Shown here: one piece after another, positions 34,150 through 43,213 of the stretch
Layout of the letters: the number at the start of each line of letters is the position of its first letter
How positions within the stretch are numbered: position 1 is the stretch's first letter
Position numbers and translations under genes: made by a program
Notes under the pieces: generated by a model
The model's input: only the letters and a program-made list of their open reading frames with translations
Told to the model about the DNA's origin: nothing
Database searches by the model: none
Origin: Clostridiaceae bacterium HFYG-1003
GTDB lineage: Bacteria > Bacillota > Clostridia > Clostridiales > Clostridiaceae
Assembly: GCA_024579835.1 (NCBI GenBank)
Contig: CP102060.1
Location: forward strand, 186,001 to 250,000
DNA: 64,000 bases
Direction: 5' to 3'

Positions 34150-34160
34150 GGTATAATATA
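34150..34160 (+). promoter_or_regulatory. -10 region of the Crp/Fnr gene
   Basis: TATAAT at about 34152-34157 in an AT-rich divergent intergenic region, 25-30 bases ahead of the regulator frame. No convincing -35 box or Fnr-type palindrome was found nearby. Confidence 0.4.
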
Positions 34161-34181
34161 GTTACCAAGGAAACTATTTAG

Positions 34182-34850
34182 GTGGTGAGAAAAATAAATT
34201 TTGATATTTATGTTGATGTAATTTCGAAAATGGATCTTTTTAGTGGATTTACAAATGAAGAGTTATATTCGGTATTTGGTTCATTCAGGTATAGGATAAG
34301 CCAGTATGACAAAGGACAAATCATATACCTTCAAAATGAGCACTGTAATACAATGGATATTATTTAATATGGAACGGTATCTGTTCAGAAAATAGATGAA
34401 AACGGAAGAGTGCTTACAATATCTGTTTTTTTAGGTGGGGATATCTTGGGAGCAAATCTGATATTTTCACATAGAAATTCTTATCCTATGACGGTGGTGG
34501 CTGAATCCAAAACTGTTGTACTTCATATGTATAGAGAGTTGATACTTGAACTTAGCAAAAAAAATGTTGGTTTTATGGTCGGTTTAATGACTGCCATATC
34601 TGATAGAACTCTCGTTTTGACGGACAAGATCAACGCAATTTCACTTAAGACAATAAGACAGTGTGTTATAGATTATTTAAAATACGAATGTTACCTTCAA
34701 AAAAGTAATACCATAGCACTCGGTATTTCTAAAAAAGACTTTGCAGACAGGTTGGGGGTACAGCGAACTTCACTGAGCAGGGAGCTGAATAAAATGAGAA
34801 GGGATGGTTTGATAGAGTACAATGCCCGTACCATTACATTAAAAAGCTAG
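34182..34850 (+). pseudogene. Crp/Fnr-family regulator with an in-frame stop
   Basis: The frame from 34182 encodes the start of a cyclic-nucleotide-binding-type domain (MDLFSGFTNEELYSVFGSFR), meets TAA at 34365-34367 within what would be DIIxYGTVSVQ, and continues in the same frame to 34850 with the rest of the beta-roll, the dimer helix and a DNA-binding helix-turn-helix (SKKDFADRLGVQRTSLSREL). A single base change (for example TTA to TAA) explains the break. No N-terminal cysteine cluster typical of true Fnr is seen. It probably controlled the divergent cupin/NapH-like operon. Confidence 0.85.
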
Positions 34851-34904
34851 CTATATTTTTTCTCAAATAAATCAATATGGCAAGACATCAGTTCCAACGT
34901 CTCA

Positions 34905-35005
34905 ACCTATAAGCGTTGACATGTTCCCACTAACGTGAGGTATTGAAATTGGCCAAATGACATCGGTTGTCTAAACTCCGGCCACGTGGAGACGGTAGTA
35001 TTGAT
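34905..35005 (+). repeat. Diverged IS-end remnant, related to 55635-55735
   Basis: The stretch from GCGTTGACATGTTCCCACTA through GGCCACGTGGAGACGG can be aligned with 55633-55730 at roughly 70 percent identity. No gene is present. It looks like the end of an IS21-type element, whose multiple end repeats often contain such GTTGAC/TGTTCCC units. Confidence 0.5.
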
Positions 35006-35029
35006 GTCGAGGGTAGTTGTTGCTTTGTA

Positions 35030-35215
35030 ATAAATAATGACACGGAATATTAATAGATAATGACACAATCCAAAAAACGGATTTTTAAAAGAGAAAGTAA
35101 AATAGTCTAGGAAACCGTTGCCGCTAAAGGTTTACGCGGTTTGTGTCATTAATTACAGTTTGCGTCAATAATTAAAAATTTGCGTCATTATATTTTATAA
35201 TGTCACAGTAGATAA
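35030..35215 (+). repeat. Cluster of TGACAC/GCGTCA units, possible solo IS ends
   Basis: Two AATGACAC units (about 35036 and 35062) face inverted units GTGTCATTAATTA, GCGTCAATAATTA and GCGTCATTATATT (35147-35195). The layout resembles the left and right ends of an IS21-type element brought together by loss of the interior. No coding frame remains. Confidence 0.45.
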
Positions 35216-35350
35216 GTGAGTGTGTGAAAAAGGCTTGAAATAAGGGCTTTTTGAGTTTTGAGAGTGAAAATCATCTGTGCAAAAATCGTGAAAATTTCGC
35301 TCCGTGGGAACAAGTCCAAAGGCATGATTTTGAAACCTACGTTCCCGAAC

Positions 35351-35450
35351 TATGTAACGATGAAAAATCCTAGAAGTGTTGAAAATCAATGGTTTTTGGC
35401 ACTTTTTTCTTGACTTCAACATCGTTACATATTATAATTAGAACGAGGCG
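35351..35450 (+). promoter_or_regulatory. IS-E leader: long-range hairpin, promoter and ribosome site
   Basis: Perfect 12-bp arms TATGTAACGATG (35351-35362) and CATCGTTACATA (35420-35431) bracket the leader. The promoter is TTGACT (35410-35415), 17 bp, TATAAT (35433-35438), nearly consensus. GAGGCGG at 35444-35450 is the ribosome site. External transcripts would form the hairpin; internal ones start after it. Confidence 0.65.
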
Positions 35451-35459
35451 GTGAAACTT

Positions 35460-37064
35460 ATGGGCATCATTTATAGCAAAAATCAGAAGACTGGAATCAC
35501 CTACGCGTATGATAACAAGCCATATTGGGATCCAGAGAAAAAACAGTCCCGAGCTACCCGCAAATTGATTGGTAAAGTAGACCCCGTGACCGGTGAGATC
35601 GTGGAGACTCGCCCTTATCGCAAGCGGGCAGCTGAGCCTTCTGAAAAACCCAAGCAGGGCCCTATTCCTGTTTTGAACACCGAACGAAAGTTCATGGGGG
35701 CTTCCTACTTGCTGGATCAAATTGGCAAGGAGACTGGTGTGGAAGAAGACTTGAAGCTTTGCTTTCCCAACGAATACAAACAGATCCTCTCTTTGGCCTA
35801 CTATCTGATCATGGAGGAGAATAATTCCCTGTCCCGGTTCAGTCATTGGCACAGACTGCATCGCCATCCCTTCGGTAAAGATATTGCCTCACAGCGCTCC
35901 AGTGAGCTGTTTCAGAGCATCACAGAAGATCAGCGGATGAACTTCTTCAAGAAACAAGGCAAGCGTCGAATCGAGAAGGAATATTGGGCATTTGATACAA
36001 CCTCCATCTCCAGTTACTCAGACACCCTGGCGCAGGTTAAGATGGGCAAGAACAAGGAAGGCGACCGACTGCCTCAGTTCAACCTGGCTCTGCTGTTTGG
36101 CGAGGAATCCGGATTACCATTCTATTACCGCAAACTCCCCGGTAACATCACGGATGTGAAAACCATCAAGCGACTGATTGAGGAGTTTGATGTGATGGGG
36201 TATCAGAAAGTCAACATGGTCCTGGATCGGGGGTTCTACAGCAAAGAGAACATCAACTGGGTCTATCAGAGCCATCAGAAGTTTCTGATCGGCCTGCGCT
36301 TGAATCTGAACTACGTGAAAGAGGTCTTGGAACAAGAACGGGACAATCTGCAGCTTTGGAGCAACCTGGATCCTCAATTTGGCACGTATGGGATCTGCCG
36401 TTCCATCGAATGGGAGTATACGCAGGATCGTCCCCGTAAGGGCGACGTATTGACCGAAAAACGCCGGGCATACCTGCACCTGTTCTATAACGATGAGAAA
36501 GCCGCAAAGGACCGAGTGGACCAGAATGAACTATACACGCAGCTCTACTATGAACTGACCCATAACGAACGCAAAGACTATCACGCCAAAGATTATGCCA
36601 AATACTTTGATGTCGTCGAAACACCAAAGCGTGGAGTCAAGGTAACGGCAAAGGAAGACGTCATGAAGGCTGAAATCCGCAACTATGGCTATTTTGCGAT
36701 GCTGTCCAACGATGTTCGCGATCCCTTCGAAGCGCTCTGTCTGTACCGCAGCAAAGACATTGTGGAGAAAGGATTCGGCAATTTGAAAGATCGTCTAAAC
36801 TTCAGACGAATGCAGGTTTCTTCCGAACTTGCCCTTGATGGCAAGCTATTTGTAGGGTTTATCGCATTAATCTACTTGTCCTACTTGAAAAAGAAGATGC
36901 AGGAAGCGAAGCTATTCGATCGATGGACGCTCCAGGGAGTACTGGATGAAGTGGACCTCATTGAAGTGTTTCAGGCACCTGAGGTCGGAAAAGTCATTGG
37001 TGAAGTGACAAAAAAACAGAAGGAGCTATTCCTGTCGTTGGGAATAACTCCACCATCGTTATAG
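35460..37064 (+). CDS. IS-E transposase (IS4 superfamily, IS1634-like)
   Basis: 534 residues from the ATG at 35460, nine bases after GAGGCGG. Catalytic acids: D in WAFDTTSIS, D in MVLDRGFYS and E in RSKDIVEKGFGNLKDR. It aligns along its whole length with the broken IS-C transposase and shows what the intact form looks like, which is how the IS-C stop codon and insertion were placed. Confidence 0.92.
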   Translation: MGIIYSKNQKTGITYAYDNKPYWDPEKKQSRATRKLIGKVDPVTGEIVETRPYRKRAAEPSEKPKQGPIPVLNTERKFMGASYLLDQIGKETGVEEDLKLCFPNEYKQILSLAYYLIMEENNSLSRFSHWHRLHRHPFGKDIASQRSSELFQSITEDQRMNFFKKQGKRRIEKEYWAFDTTSISSYSDTLAQVKMGKNKEGDRLPQFNLALLFGEESGLPFYYRKLPGNITDVKTIKRLIEEFDVMGYQKVNMVLDRGFYSKENINWVYQSHQKFLIGLRLNLNYVKEVLEQERDNLQLWSNLDPQFGTYGICRSIEWEYTQDRPRKGDVLTEKRRAYLHLFYNDEKAAKDRVDQNELYTQLYYELTHNERKDYHAKDYAKYFDVVETPKRGVKVTAKEDVMKAEIRNYGYFAMLSNDVRDPFEALCLYRSKDIVEKGFGNLKDRLNFRRMQVSSELALDGKLFVGFIALIYLSYLKKKMQEAKLFDRWTLQGVLDEVDLIEVFQAPEVGKVIGEVTKKQKELFLSLGITPPSL

Positions 37065-37092
37065 ATTCCGGGAACGTAGGTTGAAAGCGACA

Positions 37093-37165
37093 GAGCGATT
37101 TAGATGGCAGGGTCTGACGAGTGGTCGATTTAGATAACATGTGTTTGCGAGTGGTCGATTTAGAT
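37093..37165 (+). repeat. Direct repeats CGAGTGGTCGATTTAGAT
   Basis: Two identical 18-bp units at 37118-37135 and 37148-37165, plus a partial unit GAGCGATTTAGAT at 37093-37105. Multiple short repeats like these are typical of the ends of IS21-type elements. No associated gene remains; 37166-37310 shows only AT-rich upstream sequence of the TetR gene. Confidence 0.6.
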
Positions 37166-37310
37166 GTTTTTTGAAAAATCCGAGGTTGTGTGGTTAGAAG
37201 GCTGCGACGGCAGCTCTAAACTGTATAATAGAAAGTGTTATGGGTACTCGAATGTAATTAAAATTAAATGTGGTCTGCTTGGATTTCGACCACTTTGAAG
37301 GAGGTATTGT

Positions 37311-37886
37311 ATGTCACAAATAACTAAGAGAGCATTAGAAGAATCATTGAAAAAAATGCTGTTAAAAAAGCCGGTTAACAAAATAACAATCTCGGATATT
37401 ACGGAAGACTGTGGAATCAATCGTATGACATTTTATTATCATTTTAAGGATATCTACGATTTGGTCGAGTGGTCCTGCGTGGAAGATGCCGCAAGAGCGC
37501 TCGACGGAAAGAAAACATACGACACCTGGCAACAAGGATTTCAGCAGATTTTTCAAGCAGTTTTGGATAATAAGCCGTTTGTTCAGAATGTATATCAGTT
37601 TGTCAATCGAGAACAGGTCGAAACTTACCTGTATTCGCTTACCCATAATTTGTTGATTGGGGTGATTGAAGAAAAAGCTGTTGGGATGCAGGTCCGGGAC
37701 GAGGATAAAGAATTCATTGCCGATTTTTTCAAATTCGCGTTTGTCGGTCTAATGCTGGACTGGATTAGAAATGGGATGAAAAAAGACCCACAGCAAATCA
37801 TCGACCGGCTAAGCATCCTGATTGAGGGAGATATTACAAGAGCCCTGAACAAATACCGGATCGATAAAACATATCAAATTCTCTAA
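37311..37886 (+). CDS. TetR/AcrR-family regulator
   Basis: 191 residues. An N-terminal helix-turn-helix is plain: KITISDITEDCGINRMTFYYHFKDIYDL. The C-terminal domain is helical and shares features with DhaS-like TetR proteins. GAAGGAGG precedes the ATG at 37311. It lies directly upstream of oleate hydratase on the same strand but is separated by a terminator, so the likely role is control of the neighbouring fatty-acid gene, possibly in response to unsaturated fatty acids; this is inference from position. Confidence 0.85.
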   Translation: MSQITKRALEESLKKMLLKKPVNKITISDITEDCGINRMTFYYHFKDIYDLVEWSCVEDAARALDGKKTYDTWQQGFQQIFQAVLDNKPFVQNVYQFVNREQVETYLYSLTHNLLIGVIEEKAVGMQVRDEDKEFIADFFKFAFVGLMLDWIRNGMKKDPQQIIDRLSILIEGDITRALNKYRIDKTYQIL

Positions 37887-37910
37887 GTTGATAAAAAACT
37901 TTACATTCTG

Positions 37911-37946
37911 AACACCATGATATAATTTTTATCATGGTGTTTTTAT
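37911..37946 (+). terminator. Intrinsic terminator after the TetR gene
   Basis: Arms AACACCATGATA (37911-37922) and TATCATGGTGTT (37930-37942) with a T run. It separates the regulator from oleate hydratase transcription. Confidence 0.8.
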
Positions 37947-38026
37947 TGCCTATAGTAATTTCTGTGGTAAAGACTAAACTTACTAATATAAGAAGCTTAA
38001 ACAAAAAGACAAATGGAGGTTTGGTT

Positions 38027-39802
38027 ATGTATTATTCAAACGGAAATTATGAAGCATTTGCACATCCTGAAAAACCCGAAGGGGTTGAACGTAAATCCGC
38101 CTATATTGTTGGTTCCGGTCTGGCTGCTCTCTCGGCGGCATGCTTCCTTGTCCGTGATGGACAAATGAGCGGAAAAAGGGTTCATATTCTTGAAAAAGAC
38201 CCGATCCCAGGTGGTGCGTGCGATGGCTACCAGTATGATAACTTAGGGTATGTAATGCGTGGTGGTCGTGAAATGGACAACCACTTTGAGTGTATGTGGG
38301 ATCTGTTTCGTTCTATACCGTCTATAGAAACCGAGGGTGTTAGCGTGCTTGATGAATACTATTGGCTCAACAAGCATGACCCGAACTACTCTTTGATGCG
38401 AGCGACGGTCAAGCGCGGTGAAGATGCCCACACTGACGGCAAATTCGGCCTTTCTGACAAGGGTGCTATGGAGATCATGAAGCTCTTTTTTACGCCGGAT
38501 GAGGAATTGTATGATAAGCGGATCAATGAGGTTTTTGACGATGATGTTCTGAATTCAAATTTCTGGCTGTACTGGCGCACTATGTTTGCTTTTGAGAATT
38601 GGCACAGCGCGCTGGAGATGAAGCTTTATATTAAGCGGTTCATCCATCATGTGGGCGGCCTGCCGGATTTCAAGGCGCTCCGCTTTACAAAGTACAATCA
38701 GTATGAGTCCATGATCCTGCCGATGATAAAATATCTGGAGTCCTTTGACGTCCAGTTCCATTACGGCACCAAGGTTATTAACGTGGAGTTCGACATTCAA
38801 AAGGAGAAAAAGGTCGCAAGGCGGATTGAGGTCATTCGGGACGGCAACGAGGAAAACATCGACCTGACCGAAAACGACCTGATCTTTATCACTAATGGCG
38901 GTTGCGTTGAAAACTCGACTCTTGGTAGTCAGAACCAAGCCGCACCCTTCAAGGCCGAAATCAAAGAAGGCGGCGGATGGGATATGTGGCGCAAAATCGC
39001 GGTGCAAGACCCGTCCTTTGGACACCCGGATAAATTCTGCTACGACCCTGAGCAAAGCAATTGGATGTCAGCGACTGTGACTACGCTGGATGACCGTATT
39101 CCCCCATATATCCAAAAAATCTGCAAGCGTGATCCCTTAAGCGGCAAGGTGGTCACCGGCGGCATCGTGACCGTCCGGGATTCCAATTGGCTGCTCAGTT
39201 GGACATTCAACCGTCAGCCGCAGTTCCGCAGCCAGCCGAAGGGTCAACTGGTTGGATGGATTTATGGGCTGTTCAGCGACAAGCCCGGAAATTATGTGAA
39301 GAAGCCCATGCGCGAGTGCACCGGCAAGGAGATCTGCATGGAATGGCTATATCACATGGGTGTGCCAGAGAGCGAGATCGAGGGGTTGGCAGAACACAGC
39401 GCTAATACCATTCCCTGTATGATGCCTTATATTACCGCCTTTTTCATGCCCCGCCGTGATGGTGATCGTCCCGCTGTTGTACCTCAGGGCAGCGTAAATT
39501 TTGCGTTCCTCGGGCAGTTTGCCGAAACGGCGCGGGACACGATTTTTACGACGGAATATTCCGTCCGAACCGGTATGGAATCGGTCTATACCCTGCTTAA
39601 TATTGATCGCGGTGTGCCAGAGGTCTGGGGCAGCACCTATGATATCCGTGACTTGCTGAAAGCGACCGTACAGCTGCGCGACGGCAAAACAATTACAGAT
39701 ATGGACCAGGGCTTGATTGAGAAATTAGCACTTAAAGCAATCCTCAAAAAAGCCAACGGTACCGATATTGAAAAACTACTGAAGGAATATCATGTAGTCT
39801 GA
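38027..39802 (+). CDS. ohyA: Oleate hydratase (myosin-cross-reactive antigen family)
   Basis: 591 residues from the ATG at 38027, preceded by GGAGG at 38015-38019; the frame is open further upstream through the terminator, which is not a likely start. The FAD-binding motif YIVGSGLAALSAACFLVRDG lies near residue 27, followed by GGACDGYQYDNLGYVMRGGREM, a hallmark of this family. The length is typical. The enzyme adds water to the cis-9 double bond of oleate or linoleate, giving 10-hydroxy fatty acids, and is thought to detoxify unsaturated fatty acids. The gene is complete. Confidence 0.95.
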   Translation: MYYSNGNYEAFAHPEKPEGVERKSAYIVGSGLAALSAACFLVRDGQMSGKRVHILEKDPIPGGACDGYQYDNLGYVMRGGREMDNHFECMWDLFRSIPSIETEGVSVLDEYYWLNKHDPNYSLMRATVKRGEDAHTDGKFGLSDKGAMEIMKLFFTPDEELYDKRINEVFDDDVLNSNFWLYWRTMFAFENWHSALEMKLYIKRFIHHVGGLPDFKALRFTKYNQYESMILPMIKYLESFDVQFHYGTKVINVEFDIQKEKKVARRIEVIRDGNEENIDLTENDLIFITNGGCVENSTLGSQNQAAPFKAEIKEGGGWDMWRKIAVQDPSFGHPDKFCYDPEQSNWMSATVTTLDDRIPPYIQKICKRDPLSGKVVTGGIVTVRDSNWLLSWTFNRQPQFRSQPKGQLVGWIYGLFSDKPGNYVKKPMRECTGKEICMEWLYHMGVPESEIEGLAEHSANTIPCMMPYITAFFMPRRDGDRPAVVPQGSVNFAFLGQFAETARDTIFTTEYSVRTGMESVYTLLNIDRGVPEVWGSTYDIRDLLKATVQLRDGKTITDMDQGLIEKLALKAILKKANGTDIEKLLKEYHVV

Positions 39803-39947
39803 CTTTATTAGTATTTCAGTGGACGATAAAAGTCGCTATTCATGGTTAACTGCAGCTCTTCATGTTTCTTAGTCATGAGCGGGTTCTTATGAGTCTTAAC
39901 GCACCCAGAGTAGTATGCTGACAATTTGGCGGTTTAATAAACAGAAT

Positions 39948-39986
39948 AAACCCTGACAGCTTAACGGCTGACAGGGTTTTGTTTTT
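39948..39986. terminator. Intrinsic terminator between ohyA and recombinase debris
   Basis: AAACCCTGACAGC (39948-39960) pairs with GCTGACAGGGTTT (39967-39979), one mismatch, followed by TTGTTTTTT. It may end transcripts from both sides. The segment 39803-39947 holds no gene. Confidence 0.7.
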
Positions 39987-39989
39987 TGG

Positions 39990-40582
39990 TTATTCCTCCA
40001 CATCCACCGTCATGCCGGACTTGAATTCCACGGTGAATTTGTCCTCGTAAACGGTAACTTTTTCAATCAGCCTACGGACAAGCGGTTCATCGTATTCGGC
40101 GATGGCGGTGAGCTGTTCCTGTAGGAATACGCTCATGTCAGCTATGCGATTTTTCAGTTCATCCCGGCCGATGTTTTCGAGTTGCACTTTCTGTTTTTCC
40201 TCACGTAGGCGGAAAATCTCGTCGGCGACGTCCTCGTAATCGACTTTGGAGTTGGCTAGCTTCAAAAGCTCTGTCTGAAGCTCCTGAAGCCGCGCGTCGA
40301 TACCTGCAAGAGTCTGGTCGTTCTCTTGGGCTATAACCGTTTCGATATTCTCCCGCAAGGTGGCAAGGAAGCTGTCCTTGTCGCAAAGCGTCTGATTGAT
40401 GGCGGTAACCAGCACCTGCTCGATTTGGCTTTCCGGTACCGTTCGGGCCTCGCAGAAAGGACCAGTGTTTTCTAGGCGGCTGACACACCGCCAAACAACT
40501 GATTTCTTGCCTCGGTTGTTCCAGTGAACCCTGCGGAACACCTCGCCGCAGCCACCACAGACAATCATGTTAGAGAATCTAA
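39990..40582 (-). pseudogene. Large serine recombinase, C-terminal fragment
   Basis: Starts within the zinc-ribbon (MIVCGGCGEVFRRVHWNNRG) and runs through the coiled coil to the conserved ending LIEKVTVYEDKFTVEFKSG. The resolvase and recombinase N-terminal parts are missing, cut by IS-F at 40583. It resembles the tail of the recombinase at 47286. Confidence 0.82.
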
Positions 40583-40663
40583 GTTTTGCAAACAATTATA
40601 CTAGTAACGATCTGCAAACTCCTGAAACCATTGTAATGTCTGAGAAAATCAGTCCTTTCCATC

Positions 40664-40719
40664 TTGTTATCCCCTCCTATTTTTAGTATAATTATACTAA
40701 AAATAGGAGGGGATAACAA
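40664..40719 (+). promoter_or_regulatory. 56-bp perfect palindrome holding promoter and ribosome site of IS-F
   Basis: Two perfect 28-bp arms meet at 40691/40692; the palindrome ends at the A of the start codon (40719). It contains -35 TTGTTA (40664-40669), 17 bp, -10 TATAAT (40687-40692, at the centre) and the ribosome site AGGAGGGG (40705-40712). By symmetry the same promoter exists on the minus strand. Read-through RNA would bury the ribosome site in a 28-bp stem; RNA starting near 40699 would not. Confidence 0.8.
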
Positions 40720-42509
40720 TGGCTCGTCCCACGGATTCTAACAGCCCTTACCGGGTATCGATTCATCACAATAATGGATACCACTATGCCAGTACACAGC
40801 CGGCCAGAGTGAACCCAAAGACCGGAAAACGGGAATACCGTCACGTTTATTGGGGGACGGTAACAGATGATCTTAAGTTTATTCCGGGAAAGAATTATCT
40901 TCTGGAGTCTATTGAGGAACGAGGTAAACTCATCTTCCCGGAAGGATGGGATCTAAGTGAAATTGACAAACTGTCAGGACGACGGAAGGCGGGAAGGCCG
41001 GTTATTGAAAGTCAGGATGAGAACCGGCTCTATGGCGACATATGGCTGTTGGAGAAGATTGCGGAACAGACCGGCCTGAGATTCGACCTAATGAGCACAT
41101 TTGATGGGGACAAGGAAAAAGTTGATACCCTCATGACATTGGCCCTCTATCTTCTTTGTGGACGAGAGACCTATAACCAGCTGGCTTCCTGGCAGCGCAT
41201 AGCCAAGACCCCCTGGGCAAAGCCACTCTCTTCTCCGTATATTACCAGGTTTACCCAGTCCATTACAGAGCAGGATCGCATGGCGTTCTTGCGTCTGCGG
41301 GCACGCCGACTCCACGACAATGAGCTGTGTGCCGTCGATTCCACAAGCTGTTCCAGCTACGGACACTCGCTGGCGGATATCCATTACGGGCGGAACAAAG
41401 AACAACTGCCCCTTCCACAGACCCTGGAAGTAGTAGTCTACACCCTGGATGGCCACATGCCAGTCTATTATCGAAGCTTTGCCGGAAACACCCCTGACTC
41501 CCGAAGCCTGGCCGTGATCCTGAAGGATTTGAAACAGGCTGGCATGAAACGAATTATCCTGATCACTGACCGGGGGTATGAATCGATCCGCAATCTGGAA
41601 CTATACATCGACCAGCAGCAACGCATGATCATGGGAACCAAAACCGGCCAGAAACACGTTCGTCAGTTGATCGATGAATTCGGAAACTTCGGCCACCACC
41701 CGGAGGGTATGCAAGTGGATCCGGAGGAACGGATCTACTATCTGCAGAAAGATATGGATTACCAGATCGAAGGGCAGCGTGACAACCTTAAGAAAGCAGA
41801 TAATCTGAAACTGAACCTGTACTTTGATCCCATCCGCCGAGGCAATGAACTGACGGATCTGGACATTGCTCTGGCAGCTCAAAAAGAAGCCTTGGAAGCG
41901 TCCCTTGTTAACCAAATCCCCTTGGATGATGATGAAACGCTGAAACAGGTCTACCGGTTTTATCGGTTGAAGTATAATGCGAAAACTCGAATCCTGGAGG
42001 ACTTCAGCCTGGATGAGACCAAGGTCATCCGGTGTCGGCGAGAAGCAGGTTTCTTTGCCAACACGACCCATGGTTTGGACATGGATGCGTTGAGTGCTAA
42101 CCGGCATTACAGGCTGCGGGATGAACAGGAGAAGTATTTTGCCCTGATGAAAGGGGTCCTGGGAGCCGACCGCCAGCGTACATCAACGGAAACTGGAAAA
42201 ATTGGTCGTTCCTTTATTCTCTTTGTTGCCCAGATCATGGGCTGTTACCTAAGCCATGTCCGCAAAACAAAGCTGGGCGAACAGTTTCATTCGGTAGCGG
42301 ATGTGTTAAACGAGATGAGGCCGATTCGCTATATCGAGCACCCCAACACGAAGGCGTACATTACCCCATTTGTGGGGAAACAGGTGGACATATGCGAGGC
42401 TCTTGGCTTTGAGATCCCTGAGGGATGCGCCCCGGACTACGTGGTGAAAAAGACGAACAAGGGTAAGCGCGGACGTCCACGTAAAAATCAATTGGTCGTT
42501 AAGGAATAG
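40719..42509 (+). CDS. IS-F transposase (IS4 superfamily, IS1634-like)
   Basis: 596 residues. Catalytic acids: D in LCAVDSTSCSSYG, D in ILITDRGYESI and E in RLRDEQEKYFALMKG. An N-terminal extension (MARPTDSNSPYRVSIHHNNG) and a basic tail (GKRGRPRKNQ) add to the length. The frame is intact. Start codon and ribosome site lie in the right arm of the palindrome described separately. Confidence 0.9.
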   Translation: MARPTDSNSPYRVSIHHNNGYHYASTQPARVNPKTGKREYRHVYWGTVTDDLKFIPGKNYLLESIEERGKLIFPEGWDLSEIDKLSGRRKAGRPVIESQDENRLYGDIWLLEKIAEQTGLRFDLMSTFDGDKEKVDTLMTLALYLLCGRETYNQLASWQRIAKTPWAKPLSSPYITRFTQSITEQDRMAFLRLRARRLHDNELCAVDSTSCSSYGHSLADIHYGRNKEQLPLPQTLEVVVYTLDGHMPVYYRSFAGNTPDSRSLAVILKDLKQAGMKRIILITDRGYESIRNLELYIDQQQRMIMGTKTGQKHVRQLIDEFGNFGHHPEGMQVDPEERIYYLQKDMDYQIEGQRDNLKKADNLKLNLYFDPIRRGNELTDLDIALAAQKEALEASLVNQIPLDDDETLKQVYRFYRLKYNAKTRILEDFSLDETKVIRCRREAGFFANTTHGLDMDALSANRHYRLRDEQEKYFALMKGVLGADRQRTSTETGKIGRSFILFVAQIMGCYLSHVRKTKLGEQFHSVADVLNEMRPIRYIEHPNTKAYITPFVGKQVDICEALGFEIPEGCAPDYVVKKTNKGKRGRPRKNQLVVKE

Positions 42510-42554
42510 TTTCTAGTATAAAACTCTGTAAAACTCAGAGTAAAAACGGTAAAC

Positions 42555-42773
42555 CGTAAGAGCCACGGTCCTCATGTCTGCCGTTATACATTGACGCATA
42601 AACTGCTGTTAAAAAAAGTTCCTCATCAGCTCATTACGGATACGCTTGGTCATGTTTCCAAAGAATCCGACAAGCCTTATCTGTCAATGGAAGAATATAT
42701 GCTGCGGGAGTGCCCGCTTAGCTTTGCCATGATTGGGCAGAAGTACTGGGAAGAAGGTGAATACCGTGGCTGA
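42555..42773 (+). pseudogene. Tyrosine recombinase, C-terminal fragment
   Basis: Reads KSHGPHVCRYTLTHKLLLKK then LITDTLGHVSKESDKPYLS, containing the HxxR and LGH blocks and the nucleophile tyrosine of XerC/D-type recombinases. The front half is missing at the IS-F junction. It overlaps the start of a second recombinase by 7 bases, as in the recombinase tandem arrays of Tn554-like elements. Confidence 0.78.
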
Positions 42774-43197
42774 TCCCGTATTTCGCAGTAAACTCTGTCA
42801 CGACCTGGAATCTTTTATTATACAGAAACGAGCAGCTGGCTATCCTTACCTTACATCTGCGAAGATTTTGGGGTATCTCGATGATATGATCGCCGTGAAC
42901 TACCCTGAAAGTGATGTTCTGTCAAAGGAAATCTGTAACGCATGGATTGAAGAATGCTCAAAGCTCCATCAGAACACTTTATTTAGGAGGGTGACACCTG
43001 TAAGGCAGTTTGGAAAATATCTCGCTGGGACAGGAAAACCAGCATGCATTATTCCGGGCGGTGTTCCGCATAAACAGATCCGTTACGATGCACATATTTT
43101 TACGGAAGTAGAGCTAAAAGCATTCTTTGCCTCCATAGATCAATACGGGAAATCATCGTATGCCCCGTATCGGTGCTATGTGTTATTGCTCCCCTAA
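42767..43197 (+). pseudogene. Tyrosine recombinase, N-terminal fragment
   Basis: Starts GTG at 42767, overlapping the previous recombinase. It contains the core-binding SAM-like domain (FRSKLCHDLESFIIQKRAAG...TLFRRVTPVRQFGKYL) and the beginning of the catalytic domain (ELKAFFASID...YVLLLP), then ends at 43197 at the IS630 left end. The catalytic residues are absent. Confidence 0.78.
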
Positions 43198-43213
43198 TTA
43201 AACCTTGCGCATA

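Larger units (their letters stand above)
35336..37080 (+). mobile_element. IS-E (IS1634-like, close relative of IS-C), intact
   Basis: Ends CCTACGTTCCCGAACTATGT at the left and, inward from the right, CCTACGTTCCCGGAATCTAT. The perfect 6-bp duplication TTGAAA flanks it (35330-35335 and 37081-37086). Its single transposase gene is complete. Confidence 0.92.
40583..42534 (+). mobile_element. IS-F (IS1634-like), intact gene
   Basis: Ends GTTTTGCAAACAATTATACT at the left and, inward from the right, GTTTTACAGAGTTTTATACT, both followed by AGAAAC/AGTAAC-type sequence. No target duplication could be recognised and the flanks belong to different recombinase genes, so the element probably sits at a deletion or recombination junction. 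Confidence 0.82.

Noticed and set aside
35410-35438. A riboswitch in the IS-E leader because of its long-range stem
   Set aside because: The stem lies mostly upstream of the predicted start site and no conserved aptamer-like core is visible.
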